DNA from: Vulcanimicrobiota bacterium
GTDB taxonomy: Bacteria; Vulcanimicrobiota; Vulcanimicrobiia; Vulcanimicrobiales; Vulcanimicrobiaceae
Length of the DNA: 6,676 nt
Assembly: GCA_019245995.1 (NCBI GenBank)
Contig: JAFAQW010000087.1
Coordinates: 1-6,676 of the forward strand
Direction of reading: 5' to 3'
This document shows, piece by piece, positions 1 through 5,809 of the stretch. The notes beneath the pieces are model-generated. The model saw only the letters and a list, made by a program, of their open reading frames with translations. It was not told the DNA's origin and searched no databases. Positions within the stretch are counted from its first letter, which is position 1, and every line of letters begins with the position of its first letter. A program made the translations under genes and the position numbers.

Positions 1-282
1 CCGGCGGCCGCCGTGATTCGCGCGGCAGATCGGGACGAGGCGTTACGGTTGGCCAACGCGTCGCCGTACGGTCTCGGGTCGAGCGTTTGGACGCGCGACG
101 TTGCATCCGCAGAGAAGTTCGCGGCCCGCGTCGAGGCCGGAGCCGTCTTCATCAACGGCATGGTCGCGAGCGATCCGCGTCTGCCGTTCGGGGGCGTGAA
201 GCGCAGCGGCTACGGCCGCGAGCTATCCACCTTCGGCATTCACGAGTTCGTCAACATCCAGACCGTTTCTATTTCCGTTTAG
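1..282 (+). CDS. Aldehyde dehydrogenase family protein, C-terminal fragment (succinate-semialdehyde dehydrogenase-like)
   Basis: The reading frame is open from base 1 and ends at TAG 280-282, giving the last 93 residues of a protein whose start lies left of the window. The visible part is the C-terminal end of an NAD(P)-dependent aldehyde dehydrogenase, which oxidises an aldehyde to its acid. Key landmarks are a SPYGLGSSVWTRD stretch (residues 21-33), a VFINGMVASDPRLPFGG stretch (49-65) and KRSGYGRE (67-74), followed by a G-I-H-E-F-V-N tail. The INGMV-S-P-LPFGGVKRSGYGREL pattern is what I associate with GabD-type succinate-semialdehyde dehydrogenases, so succinate semialdehyde is the likeliest substrate; this is inference. 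The catalytic Cys and Glu and the nucleotide-binding fold lie outside the window, so cofactor and activity cannot be judged. The stop codon overlaps the stop of the convergent metallopeptidase gene, leaving no room for an intergenic terminator. Confidence 0.9.
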   Translation, partial: PAAAVIRAADRDEALRLANASPYGLGSSVWTRDVASAEKFAARVEAGAVFINGMVASDPRLPFGGVKRSGYGRELSTFGIHEFVNIQTVSISV

Positions 283-644
283 TGGGGCATCTCGCGGTCG
301 CTTAGGCCGAAGTAGTGGCCGAGCTCGTGCACGACGGTCGCGCGAATCTCCTCGACCGCTTCCGCCCGGCTCGACGTCGTGCGGTTGATGGGGCCGCGAA
401 AGATCGCGATCTCGTCGGGGAGCAGCGGCTCGTCGTGGCCACGGAGCGGAAGGGCCACGCCGCGATAGATGCCGAGCAGCTCCGAGTCGTCGTCGCCTTC
501 CTCGAGATTCTCGAGGTCTTCATCGGTCGGCTCTTCTTCGATCGTAACCGCCACGTTGTTCACGAGGTCCGCGAAGCGTTGCGGAAGCGAGTCGAGCGCT
601 TCCGCAACAACGGCTTCGAACTCCGCGCGGTTCAGGCGGGTCAG
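279..644 (-). CDS. Small zinc metallopeptidase family protein (PF06262-like), CTG start proposed
   Basis: A 121-residue protein with a zincin signature HELGHYFGLSD (H106, E107, H110 and D116 when counted from the proposed start). HExxH supplies two zinc-binding histidines and the catalytic glutamate; the Asp after G-x-x is the likely third ligand. Size and layout match the minimal cytosolic metallopeptidases formerly called DUF1025, whose substrates are unknown. A strongly acidic segment (about residues 36-55) precedes a LLPDEIAIFRGPI strand typical of the family. The first conventional start in frame is GTG at 563, which would remove an N-terminal helix. The frame upstream of it reads TRLNRAEFEAVVAEALDSLP, the expected family N-terminus, and no ATG, GTG or TTG precedes it. 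I therefore start at CTG 644-642. That codon overlaps the TGA of the upstream lipoprotein gene as CTGA, which suggests translational coupling. No signal peptide is visible. The family call is firm; the start is inference. Confidence 0.85.
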   Translation of the reverse strand: MTRLNRAEFEAVVAEALDSLPQRFADLVNNVAVTIEEEPTDEDLENLEEGDDDSELLGIYRGVALPLRGHDEPLLPDEIAIFRGPINRTTSSRAEAVEEIRATVVHELGHYFGLSDREMPH

Positions 645-653
645 AGCGCCTTC
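641..653 (-). promoter_or_regulatory. CTGA stop/start overlap with weak Shine-Dalgarno for the metallopeptidase gene
   Basis: On the minus strand GAAGG (653-649) lies four bases before CTG (644-642). The last two bases of the CTG are the first two of the TGA stop (643-641) of the lipoprotein gene. The arrangement copies the common ATGA overlap used for translation re-initiation, with C in place of A. The overlap is directly seen; the start function is inferred from family homology of the residues immediately downstream. Confidence 0.55.
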
Positions 654-1657
654 GGGCTGAGCGCGACCCCGAGCGGTTGGTGGAGGCCCTGCGAGATCGC
701 GCCGGTCTGCGCCCAGCCGTTTCCGGCCTTGAAGATTGCGACGTCGCCGCTCGTGCCGTAGCTCACGTCGGCGACGTACATGTAACGACGCCCGCGGCCG
801 AACGCCAACTGGAACGGTTGCGCGCCGGCGATAAACTGCTTCTCGTACTGCGTCTTTCCGGCATCGTAGATCTGAATGTAGCCTTGCACGAAGTTCAGCG
901 TGTCGTTGGCGACGACCAAGTCGCCCTTCTTGTCGAAGCCGATCCCGCGCGGATTGCTGAGCCCCGCGAGCCCCAGATTGGTGCCGCTCGTTTGACCGGG
1001 CGCAAACTCATAGACCGTGCCGTTGGTCAGAGTGACGTAGAGATCGTTCGATGCGTCGAGCGCGAGGTCCATAGGAGAGCCGTGCGTTTGCGACAACTGA
1101 ATCGTCAGATCCGGCGTATGACTCTTGGGCGGATACTCGGTGATGCAGATGCAGCCCAAGAGGCCCTGCGCGACGTAGAGCCTGCCGTCCTTTCCGAGAA
1201 CGACGTTGACGGGGTTCTGTCCCGGGCTGTAGGTGTCGAACGGCGTCGTCTGTCCCGGATGATAGACCGTGACCGTCGTGCCCCCGGCGTTGCTGACGTA
1301 CAGGTTGCCGCTCGTATCCACGGCCAGGCCGTCGGGTGTGTTGACGCCGCTCGTGATCTGTCCGATCGGCGGCGGATTGCTCACGTTTGCCTTGTAGATC
1401 TCGACGGCGTTGTCGTACTGATCCGACACATACACGAGCTTCTTATGGCGCCCCGCATCCGCCGAGATCCAGCCCGCATGGGCGCGCGCCGAGAGATCGA
1501 CCATCACGGCGGACGTTGCGGTCTGCGTTGCCTTATCCAGTTTCATTCCTGCGCTCTGCGAGCTGGCAACGCCATCGAGTCCGCTCTGTGCCGCGCACGC
1601 GGACAGCGCGAATGCCGCGATTGCGAGCGCTGAGAGCGATTTGATCTTCCAAGCCAT
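641..1657 (-). CDS. Predicted lipoprotein with six-bladed NHL/SMP-30-like beta-propeller
   Basis: A 338-residue exported protein. The N-terminus has Lys at 4 and 6, a hydrophobic core and a lipobox LSAC with the acceptor cysteine at residue 21, so it should be a lipid-anchored envelope protein. Residues 72-338 are repeats of the form P-x-G-(L/I)-x-(F/V)-D-x-x-G-x-L-Y-V-(S/A)-(N/D). Blades are recognisable at about 74-88, 108-132, 149-175, 195-218, 236-264 and 281-309. A final PLGVALSP strand (328-335) probably closes the ring against the first blade. A closely spaced Cys pair (169 and 171) lies in the third blade. Such propellers include sugar lactonases and many non-enzymatic binding or scaffold proteins. 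I see no clear lactonase metal site, so I assign no reaction. ATG 1657 is supported by AAGGAG seven bases upstream. The gene follows the aminotransferase after 22 bp and overlaps the metallopeptidase gene, so it looks like an operon member despite no evident link to lysine synthesis. Confidence 0.85.
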   Translation of the reverse strand: MAWKIKSLSALAIAAFALSACAAQSGLDGVASSQSAGMKLDKATQTATSAVMVDLSARAHAGWISADAGRHKKLVYVSDQYDNAVEIYKANVSNPPPIGQITSGVNTPDGLAVDTSGNLYVSNAGGTTVTVYHPGQTTPFDTYSPGQNPVNVVLGKDGRLYVAQGLLGCICITEYPPKSHTPDLTIQLSQTHGSPMDLALDASNDLYVTLTNGTVYEFAPGQTSGTNLGLAGLSNPRGIGFDKKGDLVVANDTLNFVQGYIQIYDAGKTQYEKQFIAGAQPFQLAFGRGRRYMYVADVSYGTSGDVAIFKAGNGWAQTGAISQGLHQPLGVALSPKAL

Positions 1658-1664
1658 GAACGTT

Positions 1665-1670
1665 CTCCTT
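1665..1670 (-). promoter_or_regulatory. Ribosome binding site of the propeller lipoprotein gene
   Basis: AAGGAG on the minus strand, seven bases before ATG 1657-1655. It is a near-perfect Shine-Dalgarno sequence and fixes the start so that the encoded protein begins with the lipoprotein signal peptide. It lies in the 22-bp gap after the aminotransferase stop; no terminator hairpin fits there. Confidence 0.8.
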
Positions 1671-1679
1671 GTAGAAGAT

Positions 1680-2819
1680 TTAGGGTGCCACGGGAAGACA
1701 GCGGCAATACTCGGCGATTCGCTGGATGCCCGCGCGCACTTGCTCCGATGGGGCCACGAAGCTCAAGCGCAGCCAGCCCTCCATCGGCGGCCCGAAGGCG
1801 ACGCCCGGAATGGCGACAACGTCGTGACGCTCGATCAGCTCGCGCGCGGCAGTCAAAGAATCCACGCCGTCGCGCAGCCGGACGCACGCGTAAAAGCTGC
1901 CATCAGGACGGACGTAGCGAAGGCCGCTTTCCTCGAGGGACGCGACGACGTCGCCACGGCGTTCGCGATACCAGGCGGCGTGCTCGGCCAACGCTCCGGG
2001 CGTCCGGAAGATCTCGAGCGCGACGCGTTGCCCGAACGTATCGGCGCACGACGTGGCCCACGCGTGCACCTTAATGGCATGTTCGATGAAGTCAGCCGGC
2101 GCGACGATCCATCCGAGACGCAAGCCGGTCAATGCGTTGCTTTTGCTCAGCGAGTTGGTCACAATCGTGTAAGGATAGCGCGCGGCGCAATAGGCGGCGT
2201 CGGCCACGAAGGTTTGCTCCCGGTAAATTTCGTCGTGAATCAGCCAGACCGGTTCGCCCGGCCGGCGCTCGAGCGCCGAAACCAAGGCGTCCAGCGCCTC
2301 GCGGCCGAGCACGCGGCCCGTGGGGTTGCACGGCGACGAAAGGACGATCGCGCGCGTCGCCTCGCCGACGGCCGCGGCGATGCGCTCGCCGTCGAAGGCG
2401 AAGCCGCCTTCGGCCGGCATCGCGACGGTGCGAACCGCCACGCCTTCCAACGCGGCCATCTTTGCATACGACGGAAACGCCGGCTCGACCACGAGGAGCT
2501 CGTCGCGCGCCGGGTCGAGCAGCGTTTTGAGCGCGACGAACATCGCCTCTTGCGACCCGACGGTCACGCAAACGTTCTCGGGCCGATCTTTGGCGACATA
2601 CGCATAGTGGCTCGCGATCGCCGCGCGCAGGTCGGGGTCCCCGGCGTTGGCAGTATAGCGAATGCCGTGGCGGGCGATGTGTTCGAGGGCGCGCTCGAAG
2701 TATTCGCGGGTCGGACGCAACGTCGGCTCGCCGAGCCCAAGATCGATCGAATCCGGTCGCTTCTGGGCGGCGACTTGGCGGATGAGCGAAGCCGCGATCT
2801 GCCGCACGCGCGGATTCAT
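1680..2819 (-). CDS. Class I/II PLP-dependent aminotransferase, probable N-succinyldiaminopimelate aminotransferase (DapC role)
   Basis: A complete 379-residue fold-type I aminotransferase. Visible landmarks are LGLGEPT near the N-terminus (27-33), TANAGDPDLRAAI (56-68), the PLP-phosphate contact TVGSQEAM (86-93), N165 in SPCNPTG, D196 and Y199 in HDEIY, the Schiff-base lysine K226 in SLSKS, R234 in GLRLGW, and R351 in WLRLSF, which should bind the substrate carboxylate. All expected active-site residues are present. Family membership alone does not give the substrate. The gene starts inside the end of dapD (ATGA overlap), and the product of DapD is the precursor of the DapC substrate, so N-succinyl-2-amino-6-ketopimelate is the best inference. 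Other aspartate- or alanine-type specificities remain possible. ATG 2819 is preferred over an upstream in-frame GTG (2906). The extra 29 residues from that GTG are Arg-rich dapD shadow, while ATG 2819 has GAGGTG six bases upstream of the initiator region and a normal MNPRVRQIAASLIR start. Confidence 0.85.
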   Translation of the reverse strand: MNPRVRQIAASLIRQVAAQKRPDSIDLGLGEPTLRPTREYFERALEHIARHGIRYTANAGDPDLRAAIASHYAYVAKDRPENVCVTVGSQEAMFVALKTLLDPARDELLVVEPAFPSYAKMAALEGVAVRTVAMPAEGGFAFDGERIAAAVGEATRAIVLSSPCNPTGRVLGREALDALVSALERRPGEPVWLIHDEIYREQTFVADAAYCAARYPYTIVTNSLSKSNALTGLRLGWIVAPADFIEHAIKVHAWATSCADTFGQRVALEIFRTPGALAEHAAWYRERRGDVVASLEESGLRYVRPDGSFYACVRLRDGVDSLTAARELIERHDVVAIPGVAFGPPMEGWLRLSFVAPSEQVRAGIQRIAEYCRCLPVAP

Positions 2820-2830
2820 ACGGCCACCTC
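2816..2830 (-). promoter_or_regulatory. ATGA overlap and internal ribosome binding site coupling dapD to the aminotransferase
   Basis: On the minus strand GAGGT (2830-2826) lies six bases before ATG 2819-2817, inside the last codons of dapD. The dapD stop TGA occupies 2818-2816, so start and stop share bases as ATGA. This supports the 2819 start and implies coupled translation of the two genes. Confidence 0.75.
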
Positions 2831-3643
2831 GTAGTCGCGCAGCGCCGCATTGAGCGACGTCTTGGTATCCGTGGACTCCTTGCGCGTGCCGATGATCAGC
2901 GCGCACGGCGTGCCGTACTCGCCCGCGGTGAAACGCTTGGGCATCGTGCCGGCGATGACGACGGCGCGCGGCGGAACGCGGCCTTTGCTCACGGGCGCTT
3001 GCCGTTCGCGCGTGTCCACGATCGGCGTCGTGGCGGTGATCACGACGCCTGCGCCGATCACCGCCTCGCGCTCCACGCGCACGCCCTCGACGACGATGCT
3101 ACGCGAGCCGATGAACGCACCATCTTCGATGATGACCGGCGACGCCTGCGGCGGCTCGAGGACGCCGCCAATTCCTACGCCGCCCGACAGGTGAACGTTC
3201 TTACCGATCTGCGCGCACGAGCCCACGGTGGCCCACGTGTCGATCATGCTGCCTTCGTCCACGTACGCGCCGATGTTCACGAAGCCGGGCATCAAGATGA
3301 CGCCCCTGCCCAAGAAGCTGCCGTAGCGGGCGACCCCCGGGGGCACGCAGCGCACGCCGAGCTTCTTATAATTACGCTTGACGCGAAGCTTGTCGTAAAA
3401 GACGACTGCGTCGCGCTCGCGGTCGCCGAGCCAGTCGCTCTTGCGGCGCCGAAAGTAGAGGAGAATCGCTTCCTTGATCCAGACGTTGGTGGTCCAGGCA
3501 TCGCCGCGCGGCTCGGCGACGCGCAACCGGCCGGCATCGAGCATCGCCACGACCCGGTCGAGCGCGCGGCCTTGCGCGCCCGCGACATTTCCCTCGCCCC
3601 GCGCCAACGCGGCGACGCGATTACGCAATTCATCGAGCGTCAC
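2816..3643 (-). CDS. dapD: 2,3,4,5-tetrahydropyridine-2,6-dicarboxylate N-succinyltransferase
   Basis: DapD transfers succinyl from succinyl-CoA to tetrahydrodipicolinate, committing the succinylase branch of meso-diaminopimelate and lysine synthesis; the product feeds peptidoglycan. The 275-residue length matches the E. coli-type enzyme. The N-terminal helical domain ends in NVWIKEAILLYFRRR (53-67) and YDKLRVK (83-89). The left-handed beta-helix of hexapeptide repeats follows (about 104-205) and contains the highly conserved FVNIGAYVDEGSMIDTWATV (121-140), then GSCAQIGKNVHLSGGVGIGGVLEP in two consecutive blocks, and the IIEDGAFIGSRS strand (171-182). The C-terminal GRVPPRAVVIAGTMP segment (221-235) is also typical. 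The enzyme should be a cytoplasmic trimer. The start is GTG 3643; no other ATG, GTG or TTG occurs in frame back to the upstream stop at 3697-3695, and the Shine-Dalgarno is poor (AGG only three bases away). It is the first gene of the minus-strand operon and overlaps the next gene by four bases. Confidence 0.96.
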   Translation of the reverse strand: MTLDELRNRVAALARGEGNVAGAQGRALDRVVAMLDAGRLRVAEPRGDAWTTNVWIKEAILLYFRRRKSDWLGDRERDAVVFYDKLRVKRNYKKLGVRCVPPGVARYGSFLGRGVILMPGFVNIGAYVDEGSMIDTWATVGSCAQIGKNVHLSGGVGIGGVLEPPQASPVIIEDGAFIGSRSIVVEGVRVEREAVIGAGVVITATTPIVDTRERQAPVSKGRVPPRAVVIAGTMPKRFTAGEYGTPCALIIGTRKESTDTKTSLNAALRDYEVAV

Positions 3644-3669
3644 GCGCCTGACGTACGGCCACGTTGCGA

Positions 3670-3719
3670 TGTCACCCTTCGTGTTTCGACAGGCTCAGCA
3701 TGACAAGCTCAGGGTGACA
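3670..3719. repeat. 50-bp nested palindromic repeat in the dapD-tkt spacer
   Basis: The outer arms TGTCACCCT (3670-3678) and AGGGTGACA (3711-3719) are perfect 9-bp inverted repeats. Inside them TCGTG (3679-3683) can pair with CATGA (3699-3703) using one G-U pair. Two 14-base direct units, 3688-3701 (GACAGGCTCAGCAT) and 3702-3715 (GACAAGCTCAGGGT), match at 11 positions. Removing 3682-3702 leaves a simple 29-bp palindrome, TGTCACCCTTCG followed by ACAAGCTCAGGGTGACA, so one copy appears inserted in another. The core GACAGGCTCAG with flanking TGACA resembles dispersed intergenic palindromes I recall from many bacterial genomes; that resemblance is from memory. Confidence 0.75.
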
Positions 3720-3781
3720 ATCGGGAGCACGGGTAAGAGGATATGGGGACGGCCACGAGCGCATACTTCAGGCCCCCACCG

Positions 3782-3788
3782 AAAGGAG
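3782..3788 (+). promoter_or_regulatory. Ribosome binding site of tkt
   Basis: AAAGGAG lies five bases before GTG 3794-3796. This decides the start: the in-frame ATG at 3743 would add 17 residues with no family counterpart and has its only purine-rich stretch (AAGAGG) two bases away. Confidence 0.8.
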
Positions 3789-3793
3789 TCTCC

Positions 3794-5797
3794 GTGCCCA
3801 ACTCTAGCAGCGACGAGCAGCGCATCAACGCGATCCGTTTTCTCGCGGTGGATGCGGTCCAGAAAGCCAGCTCGGGACATCCCGGCATGCCGATGGGTGC
3901 GGCGGCGATGGCCTACGCGCTGTGGACGCGCCACCTGCGCTTTAATCCGAAGGACCCGCACTGGCTCAACCGCGATCGCTTCATTCTCTCGGCCGGGCAC
4001 GGTTCGATGCTGCTCTACGCGCTGCTCTATCTCACGGGATACGATCTGAGCCTCGACGACATCAAAGACTTCCGCCAGCTCGGCAGCAAGACGCCGGGCC
4101 ATCCGGAGGCGGAGCGTACGCCCGGCGTCGAGGCGACGACCGGTCCGCTCGGTCAAGGCATCGCCAACGCGGTCGGAATGGCGATCGCGCAGGCGCATCT
4201 GGGCGCCGTTTACAATCGCGACGATCAACCGATCGTCGATCACTTCACCTATTGCATCTGCGGCGACGGAGACTTGATGGAAGGCATCAGTCAAGAAGCG
4301 GTCTCGCTCGCGGGCCATTTAAAGCTGGGCAAGTTGATCGTGTTCTACGACGACAACCGCGTGTCGCTCGCCGGGCCGACCGACGTTACGCTGAGCGACG
4401 ACCCAATCGCGCGTTTCGAGGCGAGCGGTTGGCACACGCAGTTCATCACCGCCGACAAGAGCAACGACGTGGATACGATCGATCAGGCGATCACCGTCGC
4501 GAAGAACGTGACCGATCGCCCGTCGCTCATCGCCGTGCGGACGCACATCGGCTTCGGCTCGCCGCGCCAGGACAATTTTCTCGCGCACGGCGAGCCGCTC
4601 GGTCCGGATAACGTCAAGAAATCGAAAGAAGAGCTGGGATGGCCGTTGGAGCCGGATTTCTACGTGCCCGACGACGTGCTGGCGTTTTACCGCGAAGTCG
4701 GCGACAAGGGCGCCGGCTTCCAGGATGAGTGGCGGCAAACGTACGACGCCTGGAAGCGCGCCAACCCGCAGTTAGCCGATCAGCTGGAGCGCGCGCTGCG
4801 CAAGGAGATTCCCAAAGACTTGCCGTGGCCGGCGTTCACGCCGGAGAACGGCAGCGTCGCCACGCGCGACGCGGGCGGCGCCGTGATGAACGCGATCGCG
4901 CAGCAACTGCCCGAACTCGTGGGCGGCTCCGCGGATCTCGATCCCTCGACCAAGACGTATTTGAAGAACTGCGGCGACTTCGAGCCCGGCAACTATGCCG
5001 GGCGCAACATTCACTACGGCGTGCGGGAGCACGCGATGGCCGCCGCCACGAGCGGAATCGCGCTGCATGGCGGCTTGATGCCCTTTGCCGCGACGTTCTT
5101 CAACTTCGTGGATTACTGCAAGCCGGCGTTTCGCCTCGCGTGCCTCGCGCAAGTCCACTCGATCTACGTCTTCACGCACGATTCGATCTTTTTGGGCGAG
5201 GACGGCCCGACGCACGAGCCGATCGAGCAACTGGCGATGCTGCGGGCGACTCCCAACTGCTACGTCGTGCGTCCGGCGGACTCGGCCGAAACGCTGGAAG
5301 CGTGGAAGCTCGCGGTGGCCGGCAAGAGCGCGCCGTGGGTGCTCGTGCTGACGCGGCAGAAGGTTCCGTTCTTAGGAGCGCGCGATGCGGACGTCGCGAA
5401 GGGCGCCTACATCATCGCCGAAGCGCCCGACGAGCGGCCAGAGCTGATCCTCATTGCGACCGGTTCCGAAGTGGCGCTCGCGCTGGATGCGAAGACGATC
5501 TTGGACGACAAAGGCCTGAGGACGCGCGTCGTTTCGATGCCCTGCTGGGAACTGTTCGACGAACAGCCGCAAGCGTACCGCGACGAAATCTTGCCGCCGT
5601 CGGTAAACGCGCGCATGTCCATCGAGGCGGCCGCGACCTTGGGCTGGTCGAGATACGTCGGCGACCCAGGCTTCGCATTCGGAATCGACCGGTTCGGCGC
5701 CTCGGCACCCGCGGCGGCCCTCGCCAAGGCCTACGGTTTTACACCGGATAACATTGCCGATGTGGCGCTCCAAAAGTTCGCACTCGCCGCTCGTTAG
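3794..5797 (+). CDS. tkt: Transketolase
   Basis: Transketolase moves two-carbon ketol units between sugar phosphates in the non-oxidative pentose phosphate pathway (and the Calvin cycle where present), using thiamine diphosphate and a divalent metal. From GTG 3794 the protein is 667 residues, the usual length. The N-terminal thiamine-pyrophosphate domain (about 1-330) has SGHPGMPMG (27-35, H29), the GDGDLMEG motif (157-164) and DDN (186-188); D158 and N188 are the expected metal ligands. The pyrimidine-binding domain (about 350-525) has VREHAM (410-415, catalytic E412) and GEDGPTHEP (468-476, H474), plus R521 in LTRQ for substrate phosphate. The C-terminal domain (about 545-667) includes LIATGSEV and DRFGASAP. 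All key residues are present. It is the first gene of the + strand operon, with tal 12 bp downstream. A small variation is VSLAGPT (190-196) where many homologues have ISIDGPT. Confidence 0.97.
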   Translation: MPNSSSDEQRINAIRFLAVDAVQKASSGHPGMPMGAAAMAYALWTRHLRFNPKDPHWLNRDRFILSAGHGSMLLYALLYLTGYDLSLDDIKDFRQLGSKTPGHPEAERTPGVEATTGPLGQGIANAVGMAIAQAHLGAVYNRDDQPIVDHFTYCICGDGDLMEGISQEAVSLAGHLKLGKLIVFYDDNRVSLAGPTDVTLSDDPIARFEASGWHTQFITADKSNDVDTIDQAITVAKNVTDRPSLIAVRTHIGFGSPRQDNFLAHGEPLGPDNVKKSKEELGWPLEPDFYVPDDVLAFYREVGDKGAGFQDEWRQTYDAWKRANPQLADQLERALRKEIPKDLPWPAFTPENGSVATRDAGGAVMNAIAQQLPELVGGSADLDPSTKTYLKNCGDFEPGNYAGRNIHYGVREHAMAAATSGIALHGGLMPFAATFFNFVDYCKPAFRLACLAQVHSIYVFTHDSIFLGEDGPTHEPIEQLAMLRATPNCYVVRPADSAETLEAWKLAVAGKSAPWVLVLTRQKVPFLGARDADVAKGAYIIAEAPDERPELILIATGSEVALALDAKTILDDKGLRTRVVSMPCWELFDEQPQAYRDEILPPSVNARMSIEAAATLGWSRYVGDPGFAFGIDRFGASAPAAALAKAYGFTPDNIADVALQKFALAAR

Positions 5798-5809
5798 AAA
5801 AGAGACAGC

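Larger units (their letters stand above)
3644..3793. promoter_or_regulatory. Divergent intergenic region between dapD and tkt
   Basis: This 150-bp spacer separates the two outward-facing operons and must hold, or lie next to, both promoters. I see no convincing -35/-10 pair on either strand: TTGTCA-like hexamers on the minus strand (3720-3715 and 3706-3701) belong to the repeat and lack a TATAAT-like partner at 16-18 bases. A poor candidate on the + strand is GTGACA (3714-3719) with an AT-richer GGATAT (3739-3744), 19 bases apart. The repeat at 3670-3719 fills a third of the spacer. Confidence 0.5.

Noticed and set aside
677..1633. Open + strand frame of 318 codons opposite the propeller lipoprotein
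   Set aside because: The minus strand has a signal peptide, lipobox, repeats and a strong ribosome binding site. The + frame is low-complexity Arg/Val/Asp/Leu sequence without a domain.
1641..2834. Open + strand frame of 397 codons opposite the aminotransferase
   Set aside because: It is the antisense shadow of a complete aminotransferase with all catalytic motifs. The translation is rich in Arg, Ala, Gly and Asp with no recognisable domain, as expected from high-GC third-position bias.
2820..2906. Longer N-terminus for the aminotransferase from an upstream GTG at 2906
   Set aside because: The 29 extra residues lie wholly within dapD, look like shadow sequence, and the ATGA start at 2819 has a good ribosome binding site and a family-like N-terminus.
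3670..3719. Rho-independent terminator for either operon
   Set aside because: The palindrome sits between two divergent starts, so no gene ends into it, and neither side has a run of T after the stem.
3670..3719. CRISPR array
   Set aside because: Only two short degenerate 14-base units without regular spacers; the structure is a nested palindrome.
3743..3793. ATG 3743 as the tkt start
   Set aside because: The extra 17 residues are unlike transketolase N-termini, and AAAGGAG is placed correctly for GTG 3794.
4729..5751. Open + strand frame of 340 codons inside tkt
   Set aside because: It is a +1 shadow of transketolase coding sequence, Arg/Ala-rich, with no ribosome binding site or family similarity.
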